Assembly (NCBI RefSeq): GCF_007971225.1
Contig: NZ_CP042435.1
Span: 4,963,501 to 5,027,500 of the forward strand
From: Panacibacter ginsenosidivorans
GTDB lineage: Bacteria > Bacteroidota > Bacteroidia > Chitinophagales > Chitinophagaceae
Direction of reading: 5' to 3'
DNA length: 64,000 nt
Shown: one piece after another, positions 46,171 through 53,740 of the stretch
How the letters are laid out: each line of letters begins with the position of its first letter
Numbering within the stretch: the first letter of the stretch is position 1
Translations under genes and position numbers: made by a program
Notes under the pieces: generated by a model
What the model saw: the letters and a program-made list of their open reading frames with translations, nothing else
Database searches by the model: none
What the model was told of the DNA's origin: nothing

Positions 46171-46244
46171 ACAACTGAATTATTCCTAAAGTTGTTGATG
46201 AAATCTTTACAGGAAATCTGTAAAATGTTTGAAACGAAAAAAAT

Positions 46245-46280
46245 AAGACATGAATTGCGCAATTCATGTCTTACTGATTC
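46245..46280 (-). terminator. Perfect palindromic terminator
   Basis: AAGACATGAATTGC and GCAATTCATGTCTT form a 28-base perfect palindrome (46245-46272). On the minus strand it is followed by a T-rich run. It ends the transcript of the 46363-47472 gene. Confidence 0.85.
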
Positions 46281-46299
46281 ATAAAAGCCGCATAATGAT

Positions 46300-46362
46300 T
46301 GAACTGTACAAGTGTGCGACGCAAGGAACGATGCTATGAAAACTTAAGCCTGCTACAAAAAA
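46300..46362 (+). repeat. Intergenic repeat, type A half element (locus 23)
   Basis: Core GTACAAGTGTGCGACGCAAG at 46306-46325, GAACGATGCTATGAAAAC, then outer tail AAGCCTGCTACAAAAA. It lies between the lipoprotein stop and its terminator, so it is probably transcribed. Confidence 0.88.
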
Positions 46363-47472
46363 TTATTGCCAGTTACTTAACCAGACAAAATAAGGCCTGT
46401 AAGTATCTGCGTCTTTCCAGATGCCGGTACCTTTTTCAATTTCATTGGTGCAATAGCCAACCAGTAATTTGCCATCTGCAGTTATAAATTCAGGATGTGC
46501 TGTGGCATTATAGGTAATAACTGTCCAGTTATCGACCTGTGTTGGAGTAGTATAAACCAAACGTTTATTGGTAAAAGGGCCTGTTGGTGATGCAGCATCG
46601 TACAAATAGATCTTTGGGCCAAGCAGATTCTCCTGCGAAAGCAAATAATATTTTCCCTGGTAAGAGAAGAAAGAAAAATTTTCTGAAAGGCCGCCGAGCA
46701 ATCTCCCGTTTTGTTCGGGGGCACTTGCCCATGTAGTGCCATTATAGTAAGTAACTGTGCTTAATGGATTGTTTTTCGGAGTACGGCAAACTCTTGCATA
46801 CTTATTATATTTCGTACTCTCTACACCATAAATATAAATGTAGCCATCATCTCCTTCATAAGAAGCACCTACCCAATTAATGACGGAGCCTGTGCTGAAT
46901 GGTCTTATTTCTTTGATGGAAAGATCAGGATAGTTAAGAATGGCAACATCAACGCCAACTGTTTTAAAACCAAATGCACCACCATCGCCTGTTGCTTTTA
47001 TTTTATCCATAAAAACATACACCTGTGTTTTCTGCTGGTTCATACATGCAAGATTCGGCCAGTAATACCTGCTGCCTCCTGTATTAAAATAGGGCAAGGG
47101 GTTTTGTCTGTTGCCACCATAGTAAGTAGTGAAATCTCCACCCTGCAAATTCATAGTGGTTACCTGGTTATGAATAAAGCCAATAATTGGACGATGACGA
47201 TCAGGATAAACTGTGTCAAGGAATGAATCTCCCCAAAGCCACATTACTCGGTTATCGGGAAGTTTGTAAGAAACGGCAACATCACCTCCTGTCCAGCCGC
47301 CACCATACCGTGTAAAGACACTATCCCAGTAAGTTGCTTTTACTGTTGTAAGAGCTGCAGTTTCATTTGAAGCATCAACTGCATTGGCAGAATCTGCAGA
47401 TGTTGTAGTGAATTCCTTTTTACAGGAAGCTAATAATAATAACAGCAATGCAGTGGTTAAATAATTTTTCAT
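46363..47472 (-). CDS. Putative beta-propeller lipoprotein (DUF5005/DUF4185-like)
   Basis: A 369-residue protein with a lipoprotein signal (LTTALLLLLLASC, Cys17). The mature part has repeated aromatic strands: RVMWLWGDSFLDT, GSRYYWPNLACM, VINWVGASYEGDDGYIYIYG, FSFFSYQGKYYLLSQE, LVGYCTNE. This is the pattern of a five-bladed propeller as in DUF4185/DUF5005 proteins, which often sit with glycoside hydrolases and may bind or cut glycans. The assignment is from pattern recall. No carbohydrate-utilisation genes are adjacent. Confidence 0.72.
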   Translation of the reverse strand: MKNYLTTALLLLLLASCKKEFTTTSADSANAVDASNETAALTTVKATYWDSVFTRYGGGWTGGDVAVSYKLPDNRVMWLWGDSFLDTVYPDRHRPIIGFIHNQVTTMNLQGGDFTTYYGGNRQNPLPYFNTGGSRYYWPNLACMNQQKTQVYVFMDKIKATGDGGAFGFKTVGVDVAILNYPDLSIKEIRPFSTGSVINWVGASYEGDDGYIYIYGVESTKYNKYARVCRTPKNNPLSTVTYYNGTTWASAPEQNGRLLGGLSENFSFFSYQGKYYLLSQENLLGPKIYLYDAASPTGPFTNKRLVYTTPTQVDNWTVITYNATAHPEFITADGKLLVGYCTNEIEKGTGIWKDADTYRPYFVWLSNWQ

Positions 47473-47573
47473 TAGTTACAGATTTTGGTTACGGTAATAA
47501 TTATTCTTCAACCGAAACTGTAAATATAAAGTAGTCTGCCTGTTTATTTGTACCGGTTATAACTTTTTAAGCT

Positions 47574-48770
47574 TTAATGCCTGGCATAATCTTCCATGTA
47601 CATAAATGCTTCTGTAAGCTTTCCTTTATTAAGGATGGTGGCACGGGTAATAATATCACTGCCTTTGCCCAGAAGATCCGGTAAAACATATTTTAATAAT
47701 TGTTCACCAAAATAACGGCTTGCATCTCTTGGTAACTCGTTTGGTAAATTACCTACCGCCATTACATCAATGCTGTCATGAATATAAGGTTCAGTTTTTT
47801 GAAATGTTTTTTTATTTATACCATACACGGGTTCTTCAATGGTTTGATCGCCGAGGTTAACAGGAATGGAACCATTCATATCATCTGTAATATCAGCAAT
47901 AGTTTGTATGGTAAAGCTTTCATCAATATCTTCTTTCTCAAACAGGCGCGGATAATTTACATCCCAGTAAATACCATTCATAAGAATATCTGTGCAACGT
48001 GTAAATGGCAAAAACCTGCTGCGATATTGCTGTGGATTTTCATGAAAATGTTCTCGCTTATAAGTTTTCAATTCTTTGTGCGTATAAAGATCATGGCCTT
48101 TTAATTGAACATAAACAGGATAACTGAATTTACGTTCCAGGTATTCATCAGGCTCCACTTCTGTCACACCCATTAAATTCATGATCTCAAGTATTCCGTG
48201 CGCCACACGGCCACTTCCTGTAACAGCAATTTTTATATTAGGCAAACGCAATCCAAAATAAGTATGGATCAATTCACGGTAATCTTTGTGTTTGTAAACT
48301 CTTCCTAATTCAAATGCACCGGTTCTGTTTCCATAAGCCATTACACCATTGTGTGCACCAACAACACCTGCAAAAAAACCAAAACCAATAATACGCTGAC
48401 CATCTTCATGCTCCAGGCATTCATAATCTATCAGGGTTATATTTTTATCAACCAATGCATGCATCAGTTTTTTATTGTAAGGCTGTTTCTTTTTGGTATG
48501 CGAAAAGAAAAGATAAGTCTTGCTTTCAATCAGCATATCAATCGGTACTTCTTTTATACCGAGTAAAATATCACATGCAGAAAGATCGTCTGTAAGTTCA
48601 ATACCTGCCTGTTTGTATTCATTATCTGTAAAGCAGCGTGTATCAGAATGCTGCACTTTAATAGTGCAAGCCGGAATATGCTGCTGCAGCCATTTACACT
48701 GCGATGGTGTAAGCGCCACACGGTTATCATTTGGAGTTTTTCCTTCTTTAATAAGCCCAATAGCAAACAT
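47574..48770 (-). CDS. Alanine dehydrogenase / saccharopine dehydrogenase-like NAD(P) oxidoreductase
   Basis: A 398-residue protein. The N-terminal AlaDh/PNT domain starts IGLIKEGKTPNDNRVALTPSQ. A Rossmann domain follows with KIAVTGSGRVAHGILEIMNLMG. The LYS1-type C-terminal region includes CTDILMNGIYWD and ITDDMNGSIP. It resembles lysine-forming saccharopine dehydrogenases and alanine dehydrogenases; the reaction cannot be decided by eye. I take the ATG at 48770. A second ATG ten codons upstream (48800) is possible, but a TACTTTCG promoter-like box lies between the two. Confidence 0.8.
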   Translation of the reverse strand: MFAIGLIKEGKTPNDNRVALTPSQCKWLQQHIPACTIKVQHSDTRCFTDNEYKQAGIELTDDLSACDILLGIKEVPIDMLIESKTYLFFSHTKKKQPYNKKLMHALVDKNITLIDYECLEHEDGQRIIGFGFFAGVVGAHNGVMAYGNRTGAFELGRVYKHKDYRELIHTYFGLRLPNIKIAVTGSGRVAHGILEIMNLMGVTEVEPDEYLERKFSYPVYVQLKGHDLYTHKELKTYKREHFHENPQQYRSRFLPFTRCTDILMNGIYWDVNYPRLFEKEDIDESFTIQTIADITDDMNGSIPVNLGDQTIEEPVYGINKKTFQKTEPYIHDSIDVMAVGNLPNELPRDASRYFGEQLLKYVLPDLLGKGSDIITRATILNKGKLTEAFMYMEDYARH

Positions 48771-48827
48771 GAACAGTAATTTTGCGCGAAAGTAAGGCAT
48801 ATTTTTGTGAGACGAACTTTTGTTAGT

Positions 48828-49009
48828 ATAGCATCGCCGGTTGTGTCACTCACTTGTACGTTCGGAAAAACATCAGCTATCAGGTACAGTATGCAGTAAA
48901 GCTTTTTTTGCTGGAAACCTGATTGCTGGTTGCTGATATCTATACTGTAATACAAGCGTGCGACGCAAGGAACGATGAATTTGCATTCAAAAGCCTGGCT
49001 CATAAATCT
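48828..49009. repeat. Intergenic repeat, inverted pair B/A (locus 24)
   Basis: A minus-orientation type B core GTTGTGTCACTCACTTGTAC (48840-48859) faces a plus-orientation type A core TACAAGCGTGCGACGCAAG (48951-48969). The spacer is 91 bases, and the right tail is AAAGCCTGGCTCATAAAT. It is the last copy before the conjugative remnant. Confidence 0.88.
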
Positions 49010-49158
49010 TATGGTTTGAAAGCAATTTCCCTTGAATGAAATTATAAATAAATGAACCTGTTAAGCAAATTGTGGAGTATAATAAAGAAGGTATTATTGC
49101 CTAAAAAGAATTGCTGTAAATGATTGGTTTTTCTGCGGCAAAAAATATCTCAGTCGTA

Positions 49159-49191
49159 TTTGGCAGGATTGCAATGATGCACTTATATTTG
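49159..49191 (+). promoter_or_regulatory. Promoter of tRNA-Leu
   Basis: TTTG at 49159-49162 and TATATTTG at 49184-49191 match the Bacteroidota -33 and -7 elements with a 21-base spacer. The -7 box ends 16 bases before the tRNA. Confidence 0.6.
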
Positions 49192-49207
49192 CAGCCCAAT
49201 TCAAAAA

Positions 49208-49291
49208 GCCCAGATGGCGGAATTGGTAGACGCGCTAGACTCAAAATCTGGTTATCGCAAGGTAGTGCAGGTTCGATTCCTGTTCTGGGCA
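49208..49291 (+). tRNA. tRNA-Leu (anticodon CAA)
   Basis: Acceptor arms GCCCAGA and TCTGGGC pair fully, with discriminator A. The D-arm is GGCGGAATTGGTAGACGC. The anticodon stem CTAGA/TCTGG encloses loop CTCAAAA, with CAA at 49242-49244. A class II variable arm and a T-arm GGTTCGATTCC follow. CCA is not encoded. It decodes UUG and is a typical integration target; an element remnant begins directly downstream. Confidence 0.95.
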
Positions 49292-49340
49292 CATTGATTA
49301 TCAATTAATTAGAAAGGTCGCATTTTGTGGCCTTTTTAAA

Positions 49341-49363
49341 TTTGCAAACAATTTGCAAACAAA
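49341..49363. repeat. Direct repeat beside tRNA-Leu
   Basis: TTTGCAAACAA occurs twice in tandem, about 50 bases behind the tRNA 3' end. Short direct repeats at such places often bind integrase arms; this role is only inferred. Confidence 0.5.
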
Positions 49364-49547
49364 TGAAAAATTAGCTTCCTTATTAATTCTTGCAAATTTT
49401 ATCGGAAAAGTAAAAGAACTATTGATTATAAAATTAAGCTTTTTCTGTTATTGCTCTCACATTTACCAATGCTTATAAATTAAAAAACTTGTTCAGATTT
49501 ATGAACAAGTTCTTTCAGCATTAGTTGCGTATTCTTTCGTAAACCAC

Positions 49548-49865
49548 TTATAACTTAATCTCTGAGAAACGTTTACTAAACTTGAATTGATTGGGACGGG
49601 TTGTTTTGATATACTCTAACACTTCTGATCGCATAAAGTAAACACGACCTCTTTGTTTATGACAAGGTAGCCCACGTTTCATCCAATCGGTTAATGTAAC
49701 AAGCGAAACACGCAAAAGTTTCGCTATTTCTACCCGGTTAAGAAGCGGCTCTTCCTTTTCAACTAAGTTTGATGATGGAGAGAATGATTCTTCAAGATAC
49801 TCTTTTAGTGCCTCTCTTACCCATCGTTTAAAATCATTTTCTGACGGAATAAACAAAGTCTCCAT
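49548..49865 (-). CDS. Helix-turn-helix (excisionase/MerR-like) DNA-binding protein
   Basis: A 105-residue protein. The C-terminal half is an HTH_17-type winged helix: LLNRVEIAKLLRVSLVTLTDWMKRGLPCHKQRGRVYFMRSEVLEYIK. This is the form used by excisionases and element-encoded regulators in Bacteroidota. The N-terminal ~45 residues are charged and helical. It is the gene nearest the tRNA end of the element, where an xis-type gene is expected. Seven bases separate it from the upstream gene. Confidence 0.85.
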   Translation of the reverse strand: METLFIPSENDFKRWVREALKEYLEESFSPSSNLVEKEEPLLNRVEIAKLLRVSLVTLTDWMKRGLPCHKQRGRVYFMRSEVLEYIKTTRPNQFKFSKRFSEIKL

Positions 49866-49872
49866 ATAAATA

Positions 49873-50235
49873 CTATTGTAATTGTTTAATATAAACGATA
49901 CTGTGATGAAGTGGATTTGAAGTCGGCAGGTATTTTATATAACCAAATTTATGTAGCTCATTAATATGTTTGTTGTACGTATGCCTTGCACTTATTTTCG
50001 CCGCTTTCATTACAACTTCTCTTTTAATGTAAATGGGGTCTTTGCATTGATTTAAATTCCATTGTACAAATAAAGCCATATATAAACTGATATGTTTTGC
50101 AGTGATTCTTGTATCATCATCTATCGCTTTATAAAAAGCTATGATAAAGGAGGTTGCTGCTTGCATAAAGTTTAAATAATTACGACCTTGACCTAACTGC
50201 TTTACCATGTTTCTTCTTTGGTAATTTTTTTTCAT
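49873..50235 (-). CDS. Mobile-element winged-helix-like protein
   Basis: A 120-residue protein. The centre, TAKHISLYMALFVQWNLNQC followed by IKREVVMKAAKISARHTYNK and HINELHKFGYIKYLPT, matches a small family that I recall next to excisionase and mobilisation genes in Bacteroidota elements. It looks like a winged helix with replication-initiator or regulator character. The start at 50235 overlaps the preceding gene by 56 bases; an ATG at 50208 is an alternative with a smaller overlap. Function not established. Confidence 0.68.
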   Translation of the reverse strand: MKKNYQRRNMVKQLGQGRNYLNFMQAATSFIIAFYKAIDDDTRITAKHISLYMALFVQWNLNQCKDPIYIKREVVMKAAKISARHTYNKHINELHKFGYIKYLPTSNPLHHSIVYIKQLQ

Positions 50236-50947
50236 TTACTATTTTATCCCCTGATGACCCTGCATTTTCTGTATTGTTATTTTCTTCTTGTCTTCTTTTG
50301 CTTTGCATATTTTTTTCCATCCAGCGATTATTCAAAAACCGGCAAGCTTCTTCAGCAGATATGCAGGAGCCATTATCAAAAAAATAAAATCGCTGACTAA
50401 TTTCGTACCTGCTTTTTAGTGTATTTGTGTTACGAACCATTTCTTGTGCAGGAGTGTCACTCCAGAATTTAAACCGAAGACAATCTGCAATATCTTCTCC
50501 TTCTTCAACCGATGATAGGGAATGTAATTGCATTACCACTTTATCAATCTTTTCTTCTCTCAACCATGAGTCTTTTTCCTGGCTGTTAAATTTTTTATCA
50601 ATTTGATTTTCGTAATCAATACTCCAATCAACTTCCTGCATTTGCTTTTCTAACTCTTTCGTGTTTATGCCATTAATTACAGAACCAGTGACATTTATTT
50701 CTTTACGAAGTGTGGCATCATAATATATACATGCATATTCATGCTTCTCAGATTTACACTGGAAGACTAAATTAAAATTTACAACATCAGATCCAATAAT
50801 CAATCTTTCTCTTATGGTAAATTCAGGTTTCCTAAAACAAATATGTCTAAGCAGTTTATTACCAAAATCTCTTGCAAATCCAAGTGAGCAAAGTGTGCCT
50901 GTCAATGAGTCAATATTTTGAATATTCATACTAAACAATTTATACAT
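50180..50947 (-). CDS. Hypothetical protein of the conjugative-element remnant
   Basis: A 255-residue soluble protein without a motif I recognise. The N-terminal 110 residues look like a mixed alpha/beta domain (FARDFGNKLLRHICFRKPEF, FNLVFQCKSEKHEYACIYYD). The C-terminal 50 residues are low-complexity, rich in Lys, Asn and Glu, and end in a basic tail (KKKHGKAVRSRS) that suggests nucleic-acid contact. An internal ATG six codons in is an alternative start. It overlaps the next gene, as expected in a compact operon. Confidence 0.68.
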   Translation of the reverse strand: MYKLFSMNIQNIDSLTGTLCSLGFARDFGNKLLRHICFRKPEFTIRERLIIGSDVVNFNLVFQCKSEKHEYACIYYDATLRKEINVTGSVINGINTKELEKQMQEVDWSIDYENQIDKKFNSQEKDSWLREEKIDKVVMQLHSLSSVEEGEDIADCLRFKFWSDTPAQEMVRNTNTLKSRYEISQRFYFFDNGSCISAEEACRFLNNRWMEKNMQSKRRQEENNNTENAGSSGDKIVNEKKLPKKKHGKAVRSRS

Positions 50948-50976
50948 TCATACTTAACAGCTACTATTAAGTGACT

Positions 50977-52206
50977 TTATACGTTCAGCCCCTTCTTATG
51001 TGATACCCTTTTCTTGGGTATTAAACTATCCTCCTTTTTCTTGTTCCCCTTAAAGTTTTTTTTTGAATTATTTACTTCTTCTTTCTGACTTTGGTCTTTA
51101 TCTTTTTGCCTAACGTCTTTTTCAACTTGTTTCTCAGGGCTATTAATTTGCTGCACGGGTTGATCTTTTTTTAAAGAGTCATGCTGCATAAGTTTCATGT
51201 CTTTGTCGTAAATATTGATTGTTTTAAACTGTGGGTTTGCTTCAATAAACATTTTTTGATCACTGCCATTAAGCTGGAATGTAACAACCTGCAGATTACC
51301 TCTTTGCAATGATGAAATCAACCGCTCTTTCTCCTTTTCATCCGTCAATTCTTTAACAGGATATTTCTGAAGCGAGGCTAGCATATCATAGCCATAATTT
51401 TGATGAAACTGCTTTGTCTCATAATTGCCCTGTTCATTCTTCTTTTCCAGATCTAATTGAATCCAGGCATTATATTTTTCTCCAGCCTTGTTAGTAAGAT
51501 CGGTGTTGACAGCTCTGCCATTTAAAAGATTATAGGTTTCTTTCATGGTGATACCCTGACCTTTATTCAGATAAATAGTTTGCGATAGTTGTTCTTTATT
51601 GGCCTTTTCCAATATTGCATCATAACGATTAAAGAAATACATATCATTGGTATCTGATTTTTTAAAATGCAACTCAGCACCAATCTTGTCAGTATTAAAC
51701 TCAGTTTCAATTTTTAATTGAAACTCTGGTTTGCCCTGCTTCATATTATTTTCAAGCTCAGCATATAATTTTTCACCGAAGCCGAGGTATTTGATATTGT
51801 CTTTCAAATACTCAAAATTTTTGTCGTTCATGATTAATGTGTTTTTATTGTTGATAATTTGTGTTTGCTCGAAATGATCAATCAAAGCATCTGTAAAATC
51901 ATTGCCATCCTTATTGTACAATCCATTTGCATCAGGATCATTGATCTTTATTTCCAAAGCATTTCCATAGGGTATTTGTGATAATAAATCTGATACAGAA
52001 TCAAAATGAATAATTTTAAAAGAATCAACATCACTGATATTATTCTCTGCAAACTCATGAGCCTGATCTTTGTCTTTAAAGAAGCACGCATTTCCTGTTT
52101 CTAGGTAATATGAACCTGTATTGTAGGCCATCCAGTTTTCACTATTGTTAAGCGCTTCAGTAATTTCACGCATCAATTTATCCGATATAACATGCTCGTT
52201 ATTCAT
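50977..52206 (-). CDS. Mobile-element protein with lysine-rich tail
   Basis: A 409-residue hydrophilic protein. The N-terminal ~110 residues form one domain. Residues ~125-345 form a second, with ELHFKKSDTNDMYFFNRYDA, NKGQGITMKETYNLLNGRAV and KYNAWIQLDLEKKNEQGNYE; this segment resembles the repeat domain of large Bacteroidota plasmid/ICE proteins (DUF3945/DUF4099 neighbourhood, recalled not checked). The last ~60 residues are Lys-rich. It is nine bases behind traN, in the same operon. Function unknown; possibly DNA handling during transfer. Confidence 0.7.
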   Translation of the reverse strand: MNNEHVISDKLMREITEALNNSENWMAYNTGSYYLETGNACFFKDKDQAHEFAENNISDVDSFKIIHFDSVSDLLSQIPYGNALEIKINDPDANGLYNKDGNDFTDALIDHFEQTQIINNKNTLIMNDKNFEYLKDNIKYLGFGEKLYAELENNMKQGKPEFQLKIETEFNTDKIGAELHFKKSDTNDMYFFNRYDAILEKANKEQLSQTIYLNKGQGITMKETYNLLNGRAVNTDLTNKAGEKYNAWIQLDLEKKNEQGNYETKQFHQNYGYDMLASLQKYPVKELTDEKEKERLISSLQRGNLQVVTFQLNGSDQKMFIEANPQFKTINIYDKDMKLMQHDSLKKDQPVQQINSPEKQVEKDVRQKDKDQSQKEEVNNSKKNFKGNKKKEDSLIPKKRVSHKKGLNV

Positions 52207-52215
52207 AATCAGATA

Positions 52216-52548
52216 TTATTCAAATGAAGGCAACTGCTTTGCTCTGGTAATTGTCCTGTTGTTGATCTTAACAGATAAATTCCGGCCACCATTCAATTCA
52301 TTCACTTCAAATGATAGATATTGATGTTCAGGTATGGTGAATTTTGGGACAGCAAACACAATTACGTTTTGTGTATCAGCTGCAACAATTGCTTTATTTC
52401 CTGCTATATATACTGGTTGTAAATCTCTTTCCTGTGATGCCGTTCGGTTGGCTCTTTTTTGATCTTTAATACTAAACCTCAACAGGTCAATATCATAATT
52501 AATGGAAGATTGATTTTTTAATAAAACCTGGATGAAAAGTATGTTGTC
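52216..52548 (-). pseudogene. traN: Conjugative transposon protein TraN (DUF4138), 5'-truncated
   Basis: The minus frame is open from a stop at 52549-52551 to 52216 and reads DNILFIQVLLKNQSSINYDI, then DLLRFSIKDQKRANRTASQE, then VFAVPKFTIPEHQYLSFEVN, then ELNGGRNLSVKINNRTITRA. This is the C-terminal half of TraN, an outer-membrane-associated part of the Bacteroides conjugation apparatus. The N-terminal part, which should contain a signal peptide and the first half, is missing. An internal TTG (52482) could start an 88-residue product, but homology clearly continues upstream of it. The break falls within a few bases of the cusA break. Confidence 0.75.
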
Positions 52549-52552
52549 TTAA

Positions 52553-53728
52553 GAAACACCCGTTGATGCCTTACCTGACCTAAGTGAAAACCAGGTTATC
52601 ATATTTACAGAATACATGGGTCGCAATCCAAAGATTATGGAAGACCAGATTACTTATCCGTTGGTATCTAACCTGCAGGGTATTCCTAAGATCAAATCTA
52701 TCCGCGCTTCATCCATGTTTGGTATGAGTTTCATTTTTGTTGTGTTTAATGATGATGTGGATGTGTACTGGGCAAGAACAAGGGTACTGGAACGGTTGAA
52801 CTATGCTCAAAAATTTTTACCACAGGGTGTTACTCCCAGCCTGGGTCCGGATGGAACAGGACTGGGGCATGTTTTCTGGTACACACTGGATGCAAAGGAT
52901 TATAACCTTGGTGAACTGAGAGCCCTTCAGGATTGGTATGTAAAGTTTGCGCTGCAAAACGTGGAAGGCGTAAGCGAAGTAGCCTCGTTCGGTGGCTTTC
53001 AGAAACGTTACCAGGTTACTATTGACCCGTACAAACTGGTTTACTATGGTGTTCCCCTTATGGATGTAACCCGTGCTGTGGCAGCCAATAACAGGGATGT
53101 AGGCGGCAGTTTGTATGAAATGAATGCTACAGGATACCTCATTCGTGGTTTAGGTTACATCACCAGCCTGGATGACATTAAAGAGATACCAGTCGGTACC
53201 TATAAATCTATTCCAATAAAACTGAGTGATATAGCCGAAGTGCAAATGAGTTCCGATTTAAGACTGGGCATTGTAGAAGAAAATGGTGAAGGTGAAGTAG
53301 TGGGTGGTATAGTAGTGATGCGTTTTGGAGAAAATGCCAAAGATGTGATTGAAAGAGCTAAAGCAAGAATGAAGGATATTGAAAAAGGGTTGCCTCCCGG
53401 TGTAAAATTCAAAGCTGCTTACGACCGCAGTGATCTGATATTGGCCGCTATTGATACATTGAAAGAAGCATTGTGGCAGGAGGTGCTGATAGTTTGCATC
53501 ATAGTCATTCTTTTCCTGTTCAGTATTCGCAGTGGTTTGGTTGCTATTATCTGTATACTTCTTTCTGTACTCATTGGATTTATACTTATGAAACTTTTTG
53601 GTATTACAGCAAATATCCTCTCATTGGGAGGTATAGCATTGGCCATAGGTGATGTGGTGGATCCCGGAATAGTAATGGCTGAAAATGCTTACAGGTCTTT
53701 AACCAATCGTATTCTTCAGAATAAATAA
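52553..53728 (+). pseudogene. cusA: CusA/CzcA heavy-metal RND pump, N-terminal fragment
   Basis: Homology starts at ETPVDALPDLSENQVIIFTE directly after an in-frame TAA (52550-52552). The first ~30 residues with membrane helix 1 are missing. The porter domain follows (MGRNPKIMEDQITYPLVSNL, IRASSMFGMSFIFVVF, GTGLGHVFWYTL), then helices LIVCIIVILFLFSIRSGLVA and LSLGGIALAIGDVVDPGIVM with the proton-relay Asp in VVDPG. A TAA at 53726-53728 then breaks the frame in the helix 4 to 5 loop. The internal ATG at 52616 is the first possible start of this piece. A full pump of this family has ~1040-1070 residues in one chain, so this is very probably inactive. Confidence 0.82.
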
Positions 53729-53740
53729 AAATTATCCGGC

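Larger units (their letters stand above)
49293..52548. mobile_element. Remnant of a Bacteroidota conjugative element next to tRNA-Leu
   Basis: Five consecutive minus-strand genes (HTH excisionase-like protein, winged-helix-like protein, two mobile-element hypotheticals and a truncated traN) lie directly behind tRNA-Leu. No integrase, relaxase or other tra gene is present. The block ends abruptly inside traN, where it meets a truncated cusA. None of the dispersed GTACAAG repeats occurs in it. Identity as an ICE end is inferred from traN and gene order. Confidence 0.7.

Noticed and set aside
49120-49308. Short plus-strand frame over the tRNA
   Set aside because: It covers the whole tRNA-Leu gene and has no family resemblance.
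52483-52552. Second tRNA-Leu attachment copy at the right end of the remnant
   Set aside because: The junction sequence belongs to traN and cusA; it has no match to the tRNA 3' end.
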